The notes beneath the pieces were generated by a model. That model searched no databases, had not been told where the DNA came from, and was given only the letters and a program-made list of their open reading frames with translations. DNA of 64,000 nt from JADKFD01 sp050250665 (lineage in GTDB: Bacteria; Pseudomonadota; Gammaproteobacteria; Xanthomonadales; SZUA-5). The position numbers were made by a program, and so were the translations under genes. Positions 8,160 through 17,230 of the stretch are shown here, piece after piece. The first letter of the stretch is position 1, and every line of letters starts with the position of its first letter. The DNA lies in assembly GCA_050250665.1 (NCBI GenBank), contig JBFWOF010000036.1, positions 1-64,000 of the forward strand. Reading direction: 5' to 3'.

Positions 8160-8915
8160 TCACGGACTCCAGTGCACTTCGGCGGCCGGGTGCGCCGCTC
8201 GCAGCAGCGCCGCCACCGGCAGCTTCGAGGTCTCACCCTCGGCCCGGGCGCGTTCGAGCACGGCGCGCTTGTCCTCGCCGGTGATCACCAGCAGCAACAA
8301 CCGGCTGTGCAGCAAACGGGCCAGGGTCAGGCTGATGCGTGGATGCGGGCCGGCGGCGGGCAGGGGATCGGGCAGGATCGCCACCGCCGCGGGGGGCATC
8401 GACGCGGTTGGTGATGGACCTTGTTCGCGGACAGAGTCCGCTCCCACAGCCGGTACTTGCAGCGCTCTGGCCAGATTGGGCGCGCCGGGAAACAGTGAGG
8501 CGAAATGGCCGTCGGCGCCCATGCCCAGCATCGCCACGTCGAAGGCCTGCGGGTAATCCTGCAAGGCCATGTTGGCGAATGCGGCGTCGGCAGGGCCCAC
8601 GGGCGCCGGCGGTACCAGCGGCAACCAGCGGATGCCCTCGGCGCCGGCAAAGGCGGCGCGCATCTGCTGCAGATTGTTGTCGGCATGATCGGCCGGAACC
8701 CAGCGTTCGTCGCTGGGCAGGATGCTGACCCGGGTCCAGTCGCGCTGAGCACTCGCCAGTTGCCGGAACACCGGCGGCGAGGTGCGTCCTCCGGCCAGCG
8801 CCAGCAGCGCCTGCTGACGCTCGGCCAGCGCCTGATCCAGGGCCGCGGCAATGCGCTCAGCCACAACGGCGGCGAGCGCAGCGGGATTGGCGTGGGTGTG
8901 CGTGGTCCAGGTCAT
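8160..8915 (-). CDS. pgl: 6-phosphogluconolactonase (NagB/DevB type)
   Basis: Hydrolyses 6-phosphogluconolactone to 6-phosphogluconate, between zwf and edd. Visible signatures are LALAGGRTSP near the N-terminus, SDERWVP, and MLGMGADGHFASLFPG, then ITGEDKRAVLE near the C-terminus. At about residues 155-175 there is an extra stretch including VGADSVREQG. It is encoded by a REP-like palindrome (8424-8448) of the family found in the neighbouring spacer. This loop lies before the ISLTL strand and could be tolerated, but it may alter activity. No clear ribosome site was seen before the ATG. Confidence 0.95.
   Translation of the reverse strand: MTWTTHTHANPAALAAVVAERIAAALDQALAERQQALLALAGGRTSPPVFRQLASAQRDWTRVSILPSDERWVPADHADNNLQQMRAAFAGAEGIRWLPLVPPAPVGPADAAFANMALQDYPQAFDVAMLGMGADGHFASLFPGAPNLARALQVPAVGADSVREQGPSPTASMPPAAVAILPDPLPAAGPHPRISLTLARLLHSRLLLLVITGEDKRAVLERARAEGETSKLPVAALLRAAHPAAEVHWSP
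8424..8448. repeat. REP inside pgl coding sequence
   Basis: On the minus strand this reads GTGGGAGCGGACTCTGTCCG, the same design as the units at 7978-8104 with two paired base changes that keep the hairpin. It is translated in frame as part of Pgl. Confidence 0.75.
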
Positions 8916-8936
8916 GAGGGGCGAGGGATCTGGAAG

Positions 8937-9416
8937 AAGGGAAAGGGAAAATGGAAAAGGGGAGGAGCGGGGTGTCGGCGAGAACCGGCCGACCCGCCTC
9001 TACCGTGCTGTGTCGATACGATCCCCGCGTTGTTGCGACGCGCTGGATTCGGCCTGAATCTTCGCAAGGTCCCTGAAGCGGCTGGTCGTAGGCCGAGGGT
9101 GCGCGCCGCAGGCGCGTTCCCCGGCACACGCGGCACCCGGAAGCGCCGAAGTAGGCCGGATCCGCGCGCCCGGGCACTTGGGCCATGCGAAGGGTCGGCA
9201 AGCGCGCGGCGTCCGGCTCTCCGGGCCGCGGCCGCCGGCGCGAACCATCCTCTCGCAGAACCAGGTTCCGCCGCGCGCCGGAGCCGCGCTACATCCCACC
9301 CGAGCAGCGGCCGGCATATCGGCACCTCAACAGGGGCCGTGTCGCCGTGCGTCCCAGTCTGGGCAACCACCCGCTCCACCGCTCTCCCCTTTTCCATTTC
9401 CCCTTTTCCTTTTTCC
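8937..9416. repeat. Spacer with purine inverted repeat enclosing a GTAG...CTAC element
   Basis: The gap 8916-9426 has no gene. Its ends carry an inverted pair: a GGGAAAATGGAAAAGGGG tract at 8946-8963 and its mirror at about 9384-9416. Inside, 9151-9292 is a 142-base unit that starts GTAGGCCGGATCCGCGCGCC and ends in the complement of GTAGCGCGGCTCCGGCGCGC. Related copies are at 11119-11225 (opposite strand) and 37719-37816. Confidence 0.7.
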
Positions 9417-9426
9417 TGCCCTCAAC

Positions 9427-10887
9427 TCATTCCCGCCAGCTATCTCCATGGCGCTCGATCAGCGCCACCGAGCTGGCCGGTCCCCAGGTGCCGGCGGGAT
9501 AGGTCTTGGGTTTCATGCCTGCGTCCGCCCAGCTCTTGAAGATGCCGTCGACCCAGATCCACGCGGCTTCGGTTTCGTCGCGACGGACGAACAGCGTGCC
9601 ATTGCCTTCCAGCGCATCCAGGTACAGGCGCTCGTAGGCGAGGCGGCGATGGGCATGTTCGAAGGTCTCGTGCAAATCCAGATCCAGCGCTACCTGCGAG
9701 AACTTGAGGCCGTCGCGGTCCAGGCCCGGGGTCTTGTTCATCAGCATCAGCGAGATCCGTTCTTCCGGCTGCAGCTGAATCACCAGCGCATTCGGCTGGA
9801 TGCGCGCGTCCTCGCCGAAGATCGAATGCGGCACCTTGCGGAACTGCAGGAAGATCTCGGTGCAGCGCCGCGGCATGCGCTTGCCGGTGCGCAAGTAGAA
9901 GGGCACGCCCGACCAGCGCCAGTTGTCGACATGGGCGCGCAGGGCGACGAAGGTCTCGGTATCGCTGGACCGACCCAGTTCATCGCGATAACCCGGCACG
10001 GCAACGCCGTCGATGGCGCCGGCGGTGTATTGACCAGCCACGCTGTGGCTGGCGGCGTCCTCGCGATCGATCGGCCGCAGCGAGCGCAGCACCTTGAGTT
10101 TCTCGTTGCGCACCGCGCTCGGATCAAACTGGGAGGGTGGCTCCATCGCCGTCAGGCAGAGCAGCTGCAACAGATGATTCTGGAGCATGTCGCGCATGGC
10201 GCCAGAGGTGTCGTAGTAGTCGCCGCGGCCCTCGACGCCCACGGTTTCGGCCACGGTGATCTGCACCTGGGCGATGTGCCGGGCATTCCACAGGGGCTCG
10301 AACAGGGCGTTGCCGAAGCGCAGCGCCAGCAGGTTCTGCACGCCTTCCTTGCCGAGATAATGATCGACCCGGAAGATCCGTTCCTCGTCGAAGACCCGAC
10401 CGACGCCGTCGTTGATCTCGATGGAACTGGCGAGATCATGCCCGATGGGCTTTTCCAGCAAGGCGCGCGTGCCCGGGCCCGCCAGGCCTGCGGCACCCAG
10501 GGCGGCGCAGATCTGCGCATAGAAGCGCGGCGCAGTCGACAGGTGATAGACCACATCGCCGCTGCGCATGGACTTGATGGTTTCGATCAGGGCGCCGAGC
10601 GAGGCCTCGTCATTGAGCCCGGCAGCCTGGTAATGAATGCGATCGAGCAGCGCCGACAGATGCGCGGCGTCACGTTCCGCGGCGCTGTAGCGGCGCTCGA
10701 TCGCCTCGATCACCGACTGCCTGAAGGCATCCTGGGTGAGTTCGCTGCGCCCGGTGCAGAGCACCTTGAGATCAGCGCGCAGGTAACCGTCGCGCTGCAG
10801 ACCGTAGAGCGAGGGCAACAGCATGCGCTGGGCAAGATCGCCGGTGGCGCCGAAGATCACCATCAAACTGGCTGACTGCGCTGTCAT
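9427..10887 (-). CDS. zwf: Glucose-6-phosphate 1-dehydrogenase
   Basis: Oxidises glucose-6-phosphate to the lactone with reduction of NADP or NAD, the entry to the Entner-Doudoroff and pentose phosphate routes. The 486 residues are full length. The dinucleotide motif is IFGATGDLAQR at the N-terminus, the substrate motif is RVDHYLGKE, and EKPIG and RTGKRMP are also conserved. A GGGAAG ribosome site lies 6 bases before the ATG. It is the first gene of the minus-strand zwf-pgl-edd-glk-eda series, so the promoter should lie in 10888-11497. No HexR-type TGTAGT half-sites were found there. Confidence 0.98.
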   Translation of the reverse strand: MTAQSASLMVIFGATGDLAQRMLLPSLYGLQRDGYLRADLKVLCTGRSELTQDAFRQSVIEAIERRYSAAERDAAHLSALLDRIHYQAAGLNDEASLGALIETIKSMRSGDVVYHLSTAPRFYAQICAALGAAGLAGPGTRALLEKPIGHDLASSIEINDGVGRVFDEERIFRVDHYLGKEGVQNLLALRFGNALFEPLWNARHIAQVQITVAETVGVEGRGDYYDTSGAMRDMLQNHLLQLLCLTAMEPPSQFDPSAVRNEKLKVLRSLRPIDREDAASHSVAGQYTAGAIDGVAVPGYRDELGRSSDTETFVALRAHVDNWRWSGVPFYLRTGKRMPRRCTEIFLQFRKVPHSIFGEDARIQPNALVIQLQPEERISLMLMNKTPGLDRDGLKFSQVALDLDLHETFEHAHRRLAYERLYLDALEGNGTLFVRRDETEAAWIWVDGIFKSWADAGMKPKTYPAGTWGPASSVALIERHGDSWRE

Positions 10888-11497
10888 TTTCGGCTTCCCA
10901 AGGACTTAGGCAAAAAGTATGGCCTGCAAAAGCACCTGGTGGGGCTGCATTCGATTGCAGGAAAGGGGCAATGCGCGGGCGATGCGAGGGGCACGAGGCA
11001 CGGGAATCGGGAATCGGGAGTGGGGCTCGGGAAGAGGCCAAGGCCTTGAGGGCTTCTGTAGGTCCAGACTTGTCTGGACGCTCCCGGAATATTGCGGAAG
11101 AAGCGTCCAGACAAGGTCGTAGCGCGGCTCCGGCGCGCGTCGGCTTGGGTAAGCGCCAGAGCCTGTTCGCGCCGGCGGCCGCGGCTCTGTGGACGGCAAG
11201 GCGCCGGGCGCCTCGCGTGTCGTTTGTGGCTTGATCAAGGTCTGTCGACGCGAGGACCCGACCTACGCCCGCGTACGTCGGTTCATGGCCAAGGGGCAGC
11301 ATCGGGCCGATGCAGGTGGCTCTCCGTGAACACATACCGCAAGGTATTGACTCGTCATTGCGAGGAGCGCAGCGACGAAGCAATCCAGTGCTTCTGAAGC
11401 TGTGCCTCTGGATTGCTTCCCCCGGATCAATTCCGGGGTCGCAATGACGCCGGGGTTGCCGCGGGACCGAATCGTTGCGTCCCCAATCTCGCCCTGC
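10888..11497. repeat. Gene-free spacer with three repeat families
   Basis: No coding region is convincing in this 610-base gap. It holds a GTAGGTCCAGAC/GTCTGGACGC inverted pair at 11057-11118, a GTAGCGCGGCTCCGGCGCGC element at 11119-about 11225, and a CGTCATTGCGAGGAGCG element at 11353-11449 whose ends are inverted copies (ending CGCAATGACG). The zwf promoter must be in the first 170 bases but no consensus was recognised. Confidence 0.75.
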
Positions 11498-12127
11498 TCA
11501 CACAGCCGGGCCGAGCTCGCGGTCGTGCCAGCGTGACAGCAGCAATTGCGCGGTGAAAGCGCCGATCAGCGCCAGGAACATGTCCCACTGGGTATCCCAG
11601 GGATCGCCCTGGGTGGCGAGGAAGGCATCGGCGTCGCCGCCCCAGATCAGCGCGGCCCACCATTCGATCAACTCGAAGAAGGCGCTGAAGGACAGCGCCG
11701 CCGCCAGCACCAGATAGAACAGCCAGCCGCCGCGTTTCAGCGGCGTCAGCCGCAACAACAGCTCCCGCGCCAGAATCGCGGGCACGAAGCCCTGGGTGAA
11801 ATGGCCGAGGCGGTCGTAATGGTTGCGCGACAGATCGAGCCAGTCCTGTACCCAGATGCCAAGCGGTACCTTGGCATAGGTGTAATGGCCGCCCACGATC
11901 AGCAGCACGCAGTGCAGCGCAATCAGCACGTACAGCAAGCGGGTCAGCGGAAAGCGCTTCCAGCTCAGCATCAGCAGTGGCACGCCGATGAGTACCCAGA
12001 TGACTTCCATCAGCCAAGTCAGGCGATCGGTGGGACCGATGGCCGACCACAGCAGAACCGCGGCGACGGCGCTGGTCAGGACCAGACCCTGGCGGGCGTT
12101 GAGCGTGGTGAGCGGGGGTGATGACAT
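11498..12127 (-). CDS. DUF2238 (YjdF-like) inner-membrane protein
   Basis: A polytopic membrane protein of about 210 residues with about six hydrophobic helices. The signature DRLGHFTQGFVPAILARELL and the later AFFELIEWWAAL with DTQWDM are typical of the DUF2238/YjdF family, whose function is unknown. The ATG at 12127 (MSSPPLT) was preferred over 12139 and 12193 because the residues upstream are polar and arginine-rich. It is divergent from the small PspB-like gene. Confidence 0.88.
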   Translation of the reverse strand: MSSPPLTTLNARQGLVLTSAVAAVLLWSAIGPTDRLTWLMEVIWVLIGVPLLMLSWKRFPLTRLLYVLIALHCVLLIVGGHYTYAKVPLGIWVQDWLDLSRNHYDRLGHFTQGFVPAILARELLLRLTPLKRGGWLFYLVLAAALSFSAFFELIEWWAALIWGGDADAFLATQGDPWDTQWDMFLALIGAFTAQLLLSRWHDRELGPAV

Positions 12128-12303
12128 GCACCCGATCATACGGCCTGCGGTTGAGCGCTGCGGGCGCAGATGTGAAGTCCGGCAGATCCGCACTCAGGAT
12201 CCCGATGCGCCGTCACCTGCACATGACTTTCATCAGGTGCGGCGAACGGCATGCGGGTGTTACCGTCTGTGTTCATTGGGGCGCAGCACAGGAGTAGTCG
12301 GCT

Positions 12304-12543
12304 ATGGACGTTTTCACGATGGTGGTTGCGTTGGTCGGCATCGGTGCCATTGCCAAGATTGCCAATCGCCGGCACAAGCGCGAAACCGAAGCACGGCAGC
12401 GCTACGCCGGAGAGGACATGGCCCTGCGTCAGGAAGTTGCCGCCTTGCGCGAGCGCGTGGTCACCCTGGAGCAGATCGTCACCGATCCGGCCTACGATCT
12501 GAAACGCCAGATCCAGGCACTGGAGACCCGGCGCGCGGCCTGA
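12304..12543 (+). CDS. Small PspB-like membrane protein
   Basis: A 79-residue protein with one N-terminal membrane helix (VFTMVVALVGIGAIAKIA) and a heptad-patterned coiled coil (LRQEVAALRERVVTLEQIV). Size, order and the LEQIVTDP ending resemble PspB of the phage-shock envelope stress response, which helps PspC relieve PspA repression of PspF. No pspA or pspC lies nearby, so the role is uncertain. A CAGGAG ribosome site is placed about 9 bases upstream. It could equally be an unrelated small envelope protein. Confidence 0.7.
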   Translation: MDVFTMVVALVGIGAIAKIANRRHKRETEARQRYAGEDMALRQEVAALRERVVTLEQIVTDPAYDLKRQIQALETRRAA

Positions 12544-12605
12544 GGGCGGGGCGGGCTGGTCCAGCGTGTCCTTGCGGACACGCCCTCCCGATTGCCTTCG
12601 GCTCT

Positions 12606-12675
12606 TGTAGGTCCAGACTTGTCTGGACGCTTCCCCACCACCAAGCAAGGAGCGTCCAGACAAGTCTGGACCTAC
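12606..12675. repeat. GTAGGTCCAGAC REP pair upstream of ppc
   Basis: Two perfect GTCCAGAC-TT-GTCTGGAC hairpins face each other, bounded by GTAG at the left and CTAC at the right, in the gap 12544-12844. The rest of that gap shows nothing recognisable except a small 6-bp stem (12814-12831) just before ppc. Confidence 0.85.
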
Positions 12676-12844
12676 GGCCCTATGGGTCCGGGGCCAGAGA
12701 GGATTGGCACCTAGCCTCGGCCATCCCCGCCCAGGCCTCATAAGCCTGCATTCGTATGCGTAGGCACTGCGGTCCGCCCTGGTGCGCTGCAACATGAGCA
12801 GCAGTAGCCTAAACTGGGATTCGATTCCCAGCTCAGGCGCCACC

Positions 12845-15559
12845 ATGACCCGTTCCGTCGTGTTCGAACCGCAGGACCAGCCGCTACGCGAAGATGTCAG
12901 TCTGCTCGGCAAGCTGGTCGGGGAGATGCTGTCCGATCAGCTGGGTTCGAGCTTCTTCCAGTTGCTGGAGCAGGTCCGGCGTTGCGCCATTGCCCGACGC
13001 GAGGGCGAGGCCGATCGTCTGGGTGAACTGTCCTCGCTGCTGGGTGATCTGCCGGTGGATCGGGCGGTCGACCTGGTGCGGGCTTTTTCCAGCTACTTCC
13101 AGCTGGTCAATCTGGCCGAGCAGGTGCATCGCATCCGTCGGCGACGCGAACATCAGGCCGCGGATTCCGGTCCGCAGCCGGGTGGCGTCATGGATGGTCT
13201 GACCCGTCTGCGCGAGGCCGGCGTCAGCACCGATGCGGTGCGCGAGGCCCTGGGCAAGCTGCTGCTGGAGCCGGTGTTCACCGCGCATCCCACCGAAGCG
13301 ACCCGACGGACCATGCTGGAAAAGGAGCAGCGCATCGTGCGCGCCCTGATCGACCGCCTGGACAGCAGTCGCACGCCGGAAGAAGAGCGCACCCGGCTGG
13401 CGCAGATGCGCATGCACATCACCGCCGCCTGGCAGACCGCCGAGTACTCACCGGTGCGACCCAGTGTCGAGCAGGAACGCGAGCATGTGCTGTTCTACCT
13501 GTCGGATGTGTTGTTCCGCGCGGTTCCGGCCTGCTATGCCGAGTTCGAACGCTGTCTGGCGGCGACCTATCCGAAACTGGTGACGGGCGCACCGATGCGT
13601 CCCTTGCTGCGCTTCGGCACCTGGGTGGGTGGGGACATGGACGGCAACCCCAATGTCGGTGCCGACACCATCCGCGAGGCGCTGGCGGCCCATCGGCGCG
13701 TGCTGTTCGGACGTTACCTGGGTGAACTCAGGGAGCTGTCGCTGATCCTGAGCCAGTCGCGCACGCGGGTGGCGGTGGACCCGGCCCTGGAACGACGCGT
13801 GGTCGAGTACTCCAAGCACCTGCGTCGGGCCTGGCGCGGCATTCCCTTGCGTCATCGCGACATGCCCTATCGCTGCCTGCTGATCCTGATGGCCGCGCGA
13901 CTGACCATGACGCTGGAAGATCGCGAGGGCGGCTATGCCGGGCCAGACGAGTTTCTCGCCGATCTGGAGCTGATCCGGCTGTCCCTGACTCGCAATGGCG
14001 CCCGTCATGCCGGGCTCTATCCCTTCGAGCGCTTTGTCTCCCGCGCGCGCACATTCGGCTTTCATCTGGCAGCGCTGGATGTCCGTCAGCACGCCGAAGT
14101 ACACCGCAATGCACTGGCCGATTGCATCACCGGCCCCGCCTGGCAGGAGCGCAAGCCGGCGCAGCGTCTGGAGCAGCTGCACCAGGCCATCGCCGGCGAA
14201 TACGCCCGGCCCGAGGCGCCGGCCAACGGCACCGCCAGCACGCTGGAGGTGTTTGACGCGCTGGCCGAGAGTCGGGCGCGCTACGGCGCTGCGGCGATCG
14301 GCGTGTTCATCGTCAGCATGAGCGAAAGCGCCGAGGATGTGCTGGCGGTGCTGGCGCTGGCGCGGATGGCCGCCGGCCCGGGCGCGGAGCCGCTGACGCT
14401 GGACGTGGCGCCGCTGTTCGAGACCGTTGGCGATCTCAAGGCGGCACCTCGGATCCTCAGCGAACTGCTGGCCGATCCGGTTTACCGTGAGCATCTGCGC
14501 GGTCGCAAGGATCGCCAGGTGGTCATGCTCGGCTATTCCGACAGCAACAAGGATGGCGGCATCGCGGCTTCGCGCTTCGCCCTGCAGGAAGCGCAGATCG
14601 CGCTCAGCGACATCGCCCACGAAGCCGGTATCGACCTCAGCTTCTTCCACGGTCGCGGCGGCACCGCCAGTCGCGGCGGCGGGCGCACCGAGCGCGCGGT
14701 CATGGCCGCGCCGCACGGCAGCGTCAATGGTCATCTGCGCCTGACCGAGCAGGGTGAGGTCATCCATCGCAAGTACTCGATCCGCGCCATCGCCCTGCGC
14801 AACATCGAGCAGGCTTTTTCCGGACTGCTGCATGCCACGCTGAACCCGGCACCGCAGGATCCGCGTCATCCGCAATGGCGCAGCTGGATGGCCCGCATCG
14901 CCGACCGAAGTCGGGACACCTACCGCAAGCTGGTCTACGGCGATATCGCCTTCGCCGAGTACTTCCGCGCGGCGACGCCCATCGACGTCATCGAGCGCAT
15001 GAAGATCGGCTCGCGGCCTTCGCTGCGCAAGGGCGCGGCCTTCCGCATCGAACAGCTGAGGGCCATTCCCTGGGTGTTCGCCTGGTCGCAGAGTCGCCAC
15101 GCGCTGCCGGGCTGGTTTGGCCTGGGTACGGGCCTGGAGGAAATCTGCGCCAGCGAAGGCGAGGCGGCGATCATCGACATGGCCAGGGACTGGCCCTTCT
15201 TCCGCCTGCTGCTGGAAGACGTGGAGATGGTCCTGGCCAAGGGCGACGCCGGCATTGCCGCGCTGTACTCGCAGCTGGCCGGGCCATTGCACGATCGCTA
15301 CTGGCCGATCATCGAGGCCGAATGGCAGCGCACGGTGCACTACATCCTGCGTCTCAAGGGCAGCAGCGAGCTGCTGGAATACGATCGCCGGCTGCAGCGC
15401 ACGATCAGGTTGCGCAACCCCTACGTGGATCCGATCAGCGTGTTGCAGCTGGATTTGCTGCAGCGCTGGCGCGCCGGTGAGCGCAAGGATGAGGATCTGT
15501 TCGAGGGTCTGGTGTCCACGGTCAACGGTATCGCCCGCGGATTGCAGAACACGGGCTGA
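12845..15559 (+). CDS. ppc: Phosphoenolpyruvate carboxylase
   Basis: Carboxylates PEP with bicarbonate to oxaloacetate, replenishing the TCA cycle. About 904 residues, close to the family length (E. coli 883). Visible are VFTAHPTEATRRT with the catalytic His (about residue 147), MLGYSDSNKDGG (about 562), FHGRGGTASRGGG (about 602) and the invariant C-terminal QNTG. The ATG at 12845 matches the usual N-terminal LREDVSLLGKLVGE; the frame is open to 12782 but those residues are not family-like. In most relatives the flexible loop reads GRGGTVGRGGGP, so ASRGGGR here is a minor variant. A stem-loop terminator follows. Confidence 0.97.
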   Translation: MTRSVVFEPQDQPLREDVSLLGKLVGEMLSDQLGSSFFQLLEQVRRCAIARREGEADRLGELSSLLGDLPVDRAVDLVRAFSSYFQLVNLAEQVHRIRRRREHQAADSGPQPGGVMDGLTRLREAGVSTDAVREALGKLLLEPVFTAHPTEATRRTMLEKEQRIVRALIDRLDSSRTPEEERTRLAQMRMHITAAWQTAEYSPVRPSVEQEREHVLFYLSDVLFRAVPACYAEFERCLAATYPKLVTGAPMRPLLRFGTWVGGDMDGNPNVGADTIREALAAHRRVLFGRYLGELRELSLILSQSRTRVAVDPALERRVVEYSKHLRRAWRGIPLRHRDMPYRCLLILMAARLTMTLEDREGGYAGPDEFLADLELIRLSLTRNGARHAGLYPFERFVSRARTFGFHLAALDVRQHAEVHRNALADCITGPAWQERKPAQRLEQLHQAIAGEYARPEAPANGTASTLEVFDALAESRARYGAAAIGVFIVSMSESAEDVLAVLALARMAAGPGAEPLTLDVAPLFETVGDLKAAPRILSELLADPVYREHLRGRKDRQVVMLGYSDSNKDGGIAASRFALQEAQIALSDIAHEAGIDLSFFHGRGGTASRGGGRTERAVMAAPHGSVNGHLRLTEQGEVIHRKYSIRAIALRNIEQAFSGLLHATLNPAPQDPRHPQWRSWMARIADRSRDTYRKLVYGDIAFAEYFRAATPIDVIERMKIGSRPSLRKGAAFRIEQLRAIPWVFAWSQSRHALPGWFGLGTGLEEICASEGEAAIIDMARDWPFFRLLLEDVEMVLAKGDAGIAALYSQLAGPLHDRYWPIIEAEWQRTVHYILRLKGSSELLEYDRRLQRTIRLRNPYVDPISVLQLDLLQRWRAGERKDEDLFEGLVSTVNGIARGLQNTG

Positions 15560-15581
15560 TCAAGTGCCAGCCGCAGAAACG

Positions 15582-15609
15582 ACAACGGCCGGCGAATGCC
15601 GGCCGTTGT
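15582..15609. terminator. Bidirectional stem-loop between convergent genes
   Basis: A perfect 12-bp stem (ACAACGGCCGGC with its complement) and a 4-base loop lie between the stop of ppc (15559) and the stop of the minus-strand gene at 15653. The flanks are only moderately T-rich (GTTGTCTT on the plus side), so termination efficiency is uncertain, but position and shape fit a shared terminator. Confidence 0.8.
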
Positions 15610-15652
15610 GTTGTCTTCAGAACTGCCGCAGCTCACTGCGGCAGTCAGGCCA

Positions 15653-17230
15653 TCAGGGTAGTTCGAAGCCGCTGCGCACCATCGGCAGGGGCGAGAACAG
15701 CTGCCGGATGATGTTGACATTGCTCTGGAACACCGGAGTACCCGGCGGCGGTCCATTGCACTGGAAGTCGAGCGAGAAGTAGATCCGCAGATCGATCTCG
15801 CGGATGTCCGGGTATTCGCCGATATAGCGCGGACTGTCGGCATCCCAGCAGTACTGCTCGTAAAGGTAGCCGGTGTTGGCATTCCACGCCGAAGTGCTGA
15901 GGAAGCAATCGAGCACTGCACGCGCCAGACCATTCGGTGTGGCCGGCGGTCCGAAGGGATTGTTCGGATCCTCGTGATAGAACTCGCCCTCGCTCGGGGC
16001 CCAGCCCTGGGGATTGGTCGACGGATTCGCCGGGAAGCGCTGGCGTACGCAATTGACCGCGGTTTGACTGACATTGCCGAGGCCATTGATGGTGTGCACC
16101 CAGACCGGCGCGTCACCCACCACAAAGCCACGGATCAGCGTGGCCGACAACCCACCCGGTACCTGGGTGGCAACCACGTCGCGGAAGCCCAGCGGTGCCG
16201 TTTGATCGATGCGCAAGCGTGCCAGCGCCGTGTTGGTGTTGGCGACGGACAGGTTCAACACGGTTACACCGGCCCCGAAATCAAAGGTGGTGTTCGCCAG
16301 GAATCCGTAGCCCGAGATGGTCACATCCAACTCGGTACCGATCGAACCCTGGAAGGGATCGACATTGGTGATGTTGAAGGTGGCGATCGGCGGGATGGCG
16401 CCGAAGGACGTGCCGGCCTGGATGAAGCGGCTGCTACCCGGCGGCAGCAGATACACCCACTCCAGCGCGGCGCCGTTGTCGATGCATCCGGTCGCTACCT
16501 GATTGTTCAGATTGCCTGAGCCGATCTGCGACCAGACACTCGAAAAACCGCTGGCGGTGAACCGGGTTGCGGGGGTCAGCGGCAGATGCAGGATGGTGTA
16601 CTCGGGAACCACGCCAGCGCAGGTGCGGCCACCGGGGCTGCTCGAGATCGGTTCCTTGTAGGGGACGCCGGAATCGCTGCTGGCGAGGTAGATGTCGCTG
16701 CCGAGAAAGACCGTCACCGTCTGCGACGTACCACCCAGGTTCACGACCCGGAAGCGCTCGACGAAATAGTTGTCGCCGTTGGCGTAGGTGATTTCCTTGA
16801 TGACCGTCACACCGGTGTTGCCCAGGGTATTCACCACCTCGACCGTGTAGGGTGAGGCGCTGGTGCCGGCACCCGACACCGGTGACAGCGAGACCTCGGT
16901 GTAGGGCGTGGTGGCGCCCAATCCGCCGGTGGCCGTTCCGCCCGGGTGAGCGCTGAAGTTCGGGGCGTACAGGGTGCCGCCAATCTCGACCATCCAGCCC
17001 ATGTCGGCGGTTTCGGTGGCGTCACTGGGATAGATCTGCCCCGATCCAGGCACCGTGTCGTTGAACACCTGGTAGGAGTTGTCGGCGCCGACGTTGATCG
17101 TCAACGGGCTGCCGGCAATCACCGTGAAAGCCGGCCCGCCAAGGCTGGCCTTGTCCGGCATGGTCGGCTGCTTGGCCGACAACGGCAAAGCCAGTGTCAA
17201 GGCGAGCAGGGAGACGAGGACTCTATTCAT
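15653..17230 (-). CDS. Secreted protein with IPT/TIG domain, unknown function
   Basis: A 525-residue exported protein. The N-terminus MNRVLVSLLALTLALPLSA is a signal peptide with cleavage after Ala-19. Residues 30-270 are a beta-rich region with Gly/Thr/Ser-rich strands (including FLGSDIYLASSDSG). Residues about 290-370 read like an IPT/TIG immunoglobulin fold (ITNVDPFQGSIGTELDVTIS, then VTISGYGF). The last 140 residues hold four of the cysteines and an aromatic-rich segment. It stands alone on the minus strand. It may be a surface or extracellular binding protein; no catalytic motif was recognised. Confidence 0.8.
   Translation of the reverse strand: MNRVLVSLLALTLALPLSAKQPTMPDKASLGGPAFTVIAGSPLTINVGADNSYQVFNDTVPGSGQIYPSDATETADMGWMVEIGGTLYAPNFSAHPGGTATGGLGATTPYTEVSLSPVSGAGTSASPYTVEVVNTLGNTGVTVIKEITYANGDNYFVERFRVVNLGGTSQTVTVFLGSDIYLASSDSGVPYKEPISSSPGGRTCAGVVPEYTILHLPLTPATRFTASGFSSVWSQIGSGNLNNQVATGCIDNGAALEWVYLLPPGSSRFIQAGTSFGAIPPIATFNITNVDPFQGSIGTELDVTISGYGFLANTTFDFGAGVTVLNLSVANTNTALARLRIDQTAPLGFRDVVATQVPGGLSATLIRGFVVGDAPVWVHTINGLGNVSQTAVNCVRQRFPANPSTNPQGWAPSEGEFYHEDPNNPFGPPATPNGLARAVLDCFLSTSAWNANTGYLYEQYCWDADSPRYIGEYPDIREIDLRIYFSLDFQCNGPPPGTPVFQSNVNIIRQLFSPLPMVRSGFELP

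Noticed and set aside
6559..8556. A plus-strand frame crossing edd and pgl
   Set aside because: It runs antisense through two clear genes and their REP spacer.
10888..11300. HexR-type operator upstream of zwf
   Set aside because: No TGTAGT...ACTACA pair was found in the spacer.
12814..12843. tRNA-like 3' end: TTCGATT loop on a GGG/CCC stem followed by CTCAGGCGCCA
   Set aside because: The loop does not fit a T-arm properly and no matching acceptor, D-arm or anticodon arm is found upstream at tRNA spacing.
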